5,906 nucleotides of DNA from Methanomassiliicoccaceae archaeon. Its GTDB lineage: Archaea > Thermoplasmatota > Thermoplasmata > Methanomassiliicoccales > Methanomethylophilaceae. The notes under the pieces were generated by a model. That model did not search any database. It had not been told where the DNA came from and saw only the letters and a list, made by a program, of their open reading frames with translations. Both the position numbers and the translations under genes were made by a program. Below are positions 5,548 through 5,906 of this stretch, in pieces; the stretch's first letter is position 1, and each line of letters begins with the position of its first letter. The stretch spans positions 1-5,906 of the forward strand of contig WQXR01000076.1 of the NCBI GenBank assembly GCA_009784745.1, read 5' to 3'.

Positions 5548-5906
5548 TCATTCGAACGATATCATATCGATCAAGCGTTCCGCAACGGCCGTATCGTCAA
5601 TAACTTTCATCAATTCTTCTTCATTTTTTATCGGCCTTGCAAGCATTATCTTTGCCGCCCTTTTCTTACCTATTCCTGGAAGGGACGATATTGCGTTCAT
5701 ATTTGCCTTATTGATCGGGAAAGGATATTCTATTCCCGTGACAGATCTGAATCCGTGTTCCGTGATGATCACATCGCAGGACTTGTTGACATTCGTTACA
5801 TACGGTATCCCAATAAGCAGGGGATACGTACCGATCTGCCTTCCGAATGTGATGCCGTTGTCAATTATCTCCAAGTAAACATTTTTCAGTACCGTTCCGA
5901 CGGGAA
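5548..5906 (-). CDS. C-terminal part of a radical SAM protein with helix-hairpin-helix tail (COG1031-like), cut by the window edge
   Basis: The minus-strand frame ending in TGA (5550-5548) is open all the way to the right edge. The TTG at 5874 is not a start: codons before it continue in frame as conserved-looking sequence (PVGTVLKNVYLE), so about 118 residues of a longer protein are visible. They contain an ITFGRQIGTYPLLIG block, then a strand-rich HGFRSVTGIEYP segment, then a helix-hairpin-helix with the PGIGKKRAAKI hairpin followed by an ARP segment. This order matches the C-terminal region of archaeal radical SAM proteins annotated as having a C-terminal HhH motif. Their reaction is unknown; the HhH suggests nucleic acid binding. 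The radical SAM domain and its CxxxCxxC cluster motif would lie beyond the window, so the assignment rests on the tail alone. It precedes priL by 31 bases on the same strand and may be cotranscribed with it. Confidence 0.75.
   Translation of the reverse strand, partial: PVGTVLKNVYLEIIDNGITFGRQIGTYPLLIGIPYVTNVNKSCDVIITEHGFRSVTGIEYPFPINKANMNAISSLPGIGKKRAAKIMLARPIKNEEELMKVIDDTAVAERLIDMISFE

Noticed and set aside
5534..5878. Plus-strand open frame of 114 codons opposite the radical SAM C-terminus
   Set aside because: The minus strand encodes a recognisable conserved helix-hairpin-helix region over the same bases, so the plus-strand frame is a shadow.

Overview
The window is archaeal. The gene set is diagnostic: archaeal-type 4-phosphopantoate--beta-alanine ligase, an archaeal-form S-adenosylhomocysteine hydrolase, a PfkB nucleoside kinase resembling Thermoplasma Ta0880, an AK6/Fap7-type adenylate kinase, a CDP-alcohol phosphatidyltransferase of the archaetidylinositol phosphate synthase type, the large subunit of archaeal DNA primase (PriL), and the C-terminus of a radical SAM protein with a helix-hairpin-helix tail. 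The nucleoside kinase and the general gene mix point to Thermoplasmatota. From memory, Thermoplasma and Picrophilus lack the phosphopantoate ligase route, so its presence favours a relative outside Thermoplasmatales proper, such as Methanomassiliicoccales. That placement is inference, not proven here.

Layout. Bases 1-288 hold the C-terminal end of an unidentified membrane protein that begins before the window. A 90-base gap follows (about 117 bases if the next gene starts at its alternative GTG), containing a 7-bp inverted repeat; a TATA-like box lies at the end of the membrane gene. Then comes a tight plus-strand gene run: phosphopantoate ligase (379-1152), SAH hydrolase (1164-2399), PfkB nucleoside kinase (2381-3313), AK6-type kinase (3310-3837) and CDP-alcohol phosphatidyltransferase (3828-4469). 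Spacings are 11 bases and then overlaps of 19 (or 4), 4 and 10 bases, which indicates one operon with coupled translation. This run meets the minus-strand priL gene (5516-4470) head to tail with no base between the two stop codons. Upstream of priL on the minus strand is the radical SAM/HhH gene, which runs off the right edge.

How the genes work together. The most coherent reading is in the middle of the operon. SAH hydrolase splits the product of SAM-dependent methylation into homocysteine and adenosine (or, in the variant known from methanogens, inosine). The nucleoside kinase could phosphorylate the nucleoside to AMP or IMP, and AK6 could raise AMP to ADP. The flanking genes serve CoA synthesis and inositol phospholipid synthesis, so the operon is otherwise a mixed housekeeping set. 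The minus-strand genes concern replication and an RNA- or DNA-related radical SAM enzyme of unknown role.

I see no mobile element, CRISPR array, tRNA, rRNA or defence system. Apart from the right-edge and left-edge partial genes, this is an ordinary core-genome region. The points worth a second look are start-codon choices, a one-residue change in a catalytic motif, the adenosine-salvage gene order, and regulatory candidates in the two short gaps.
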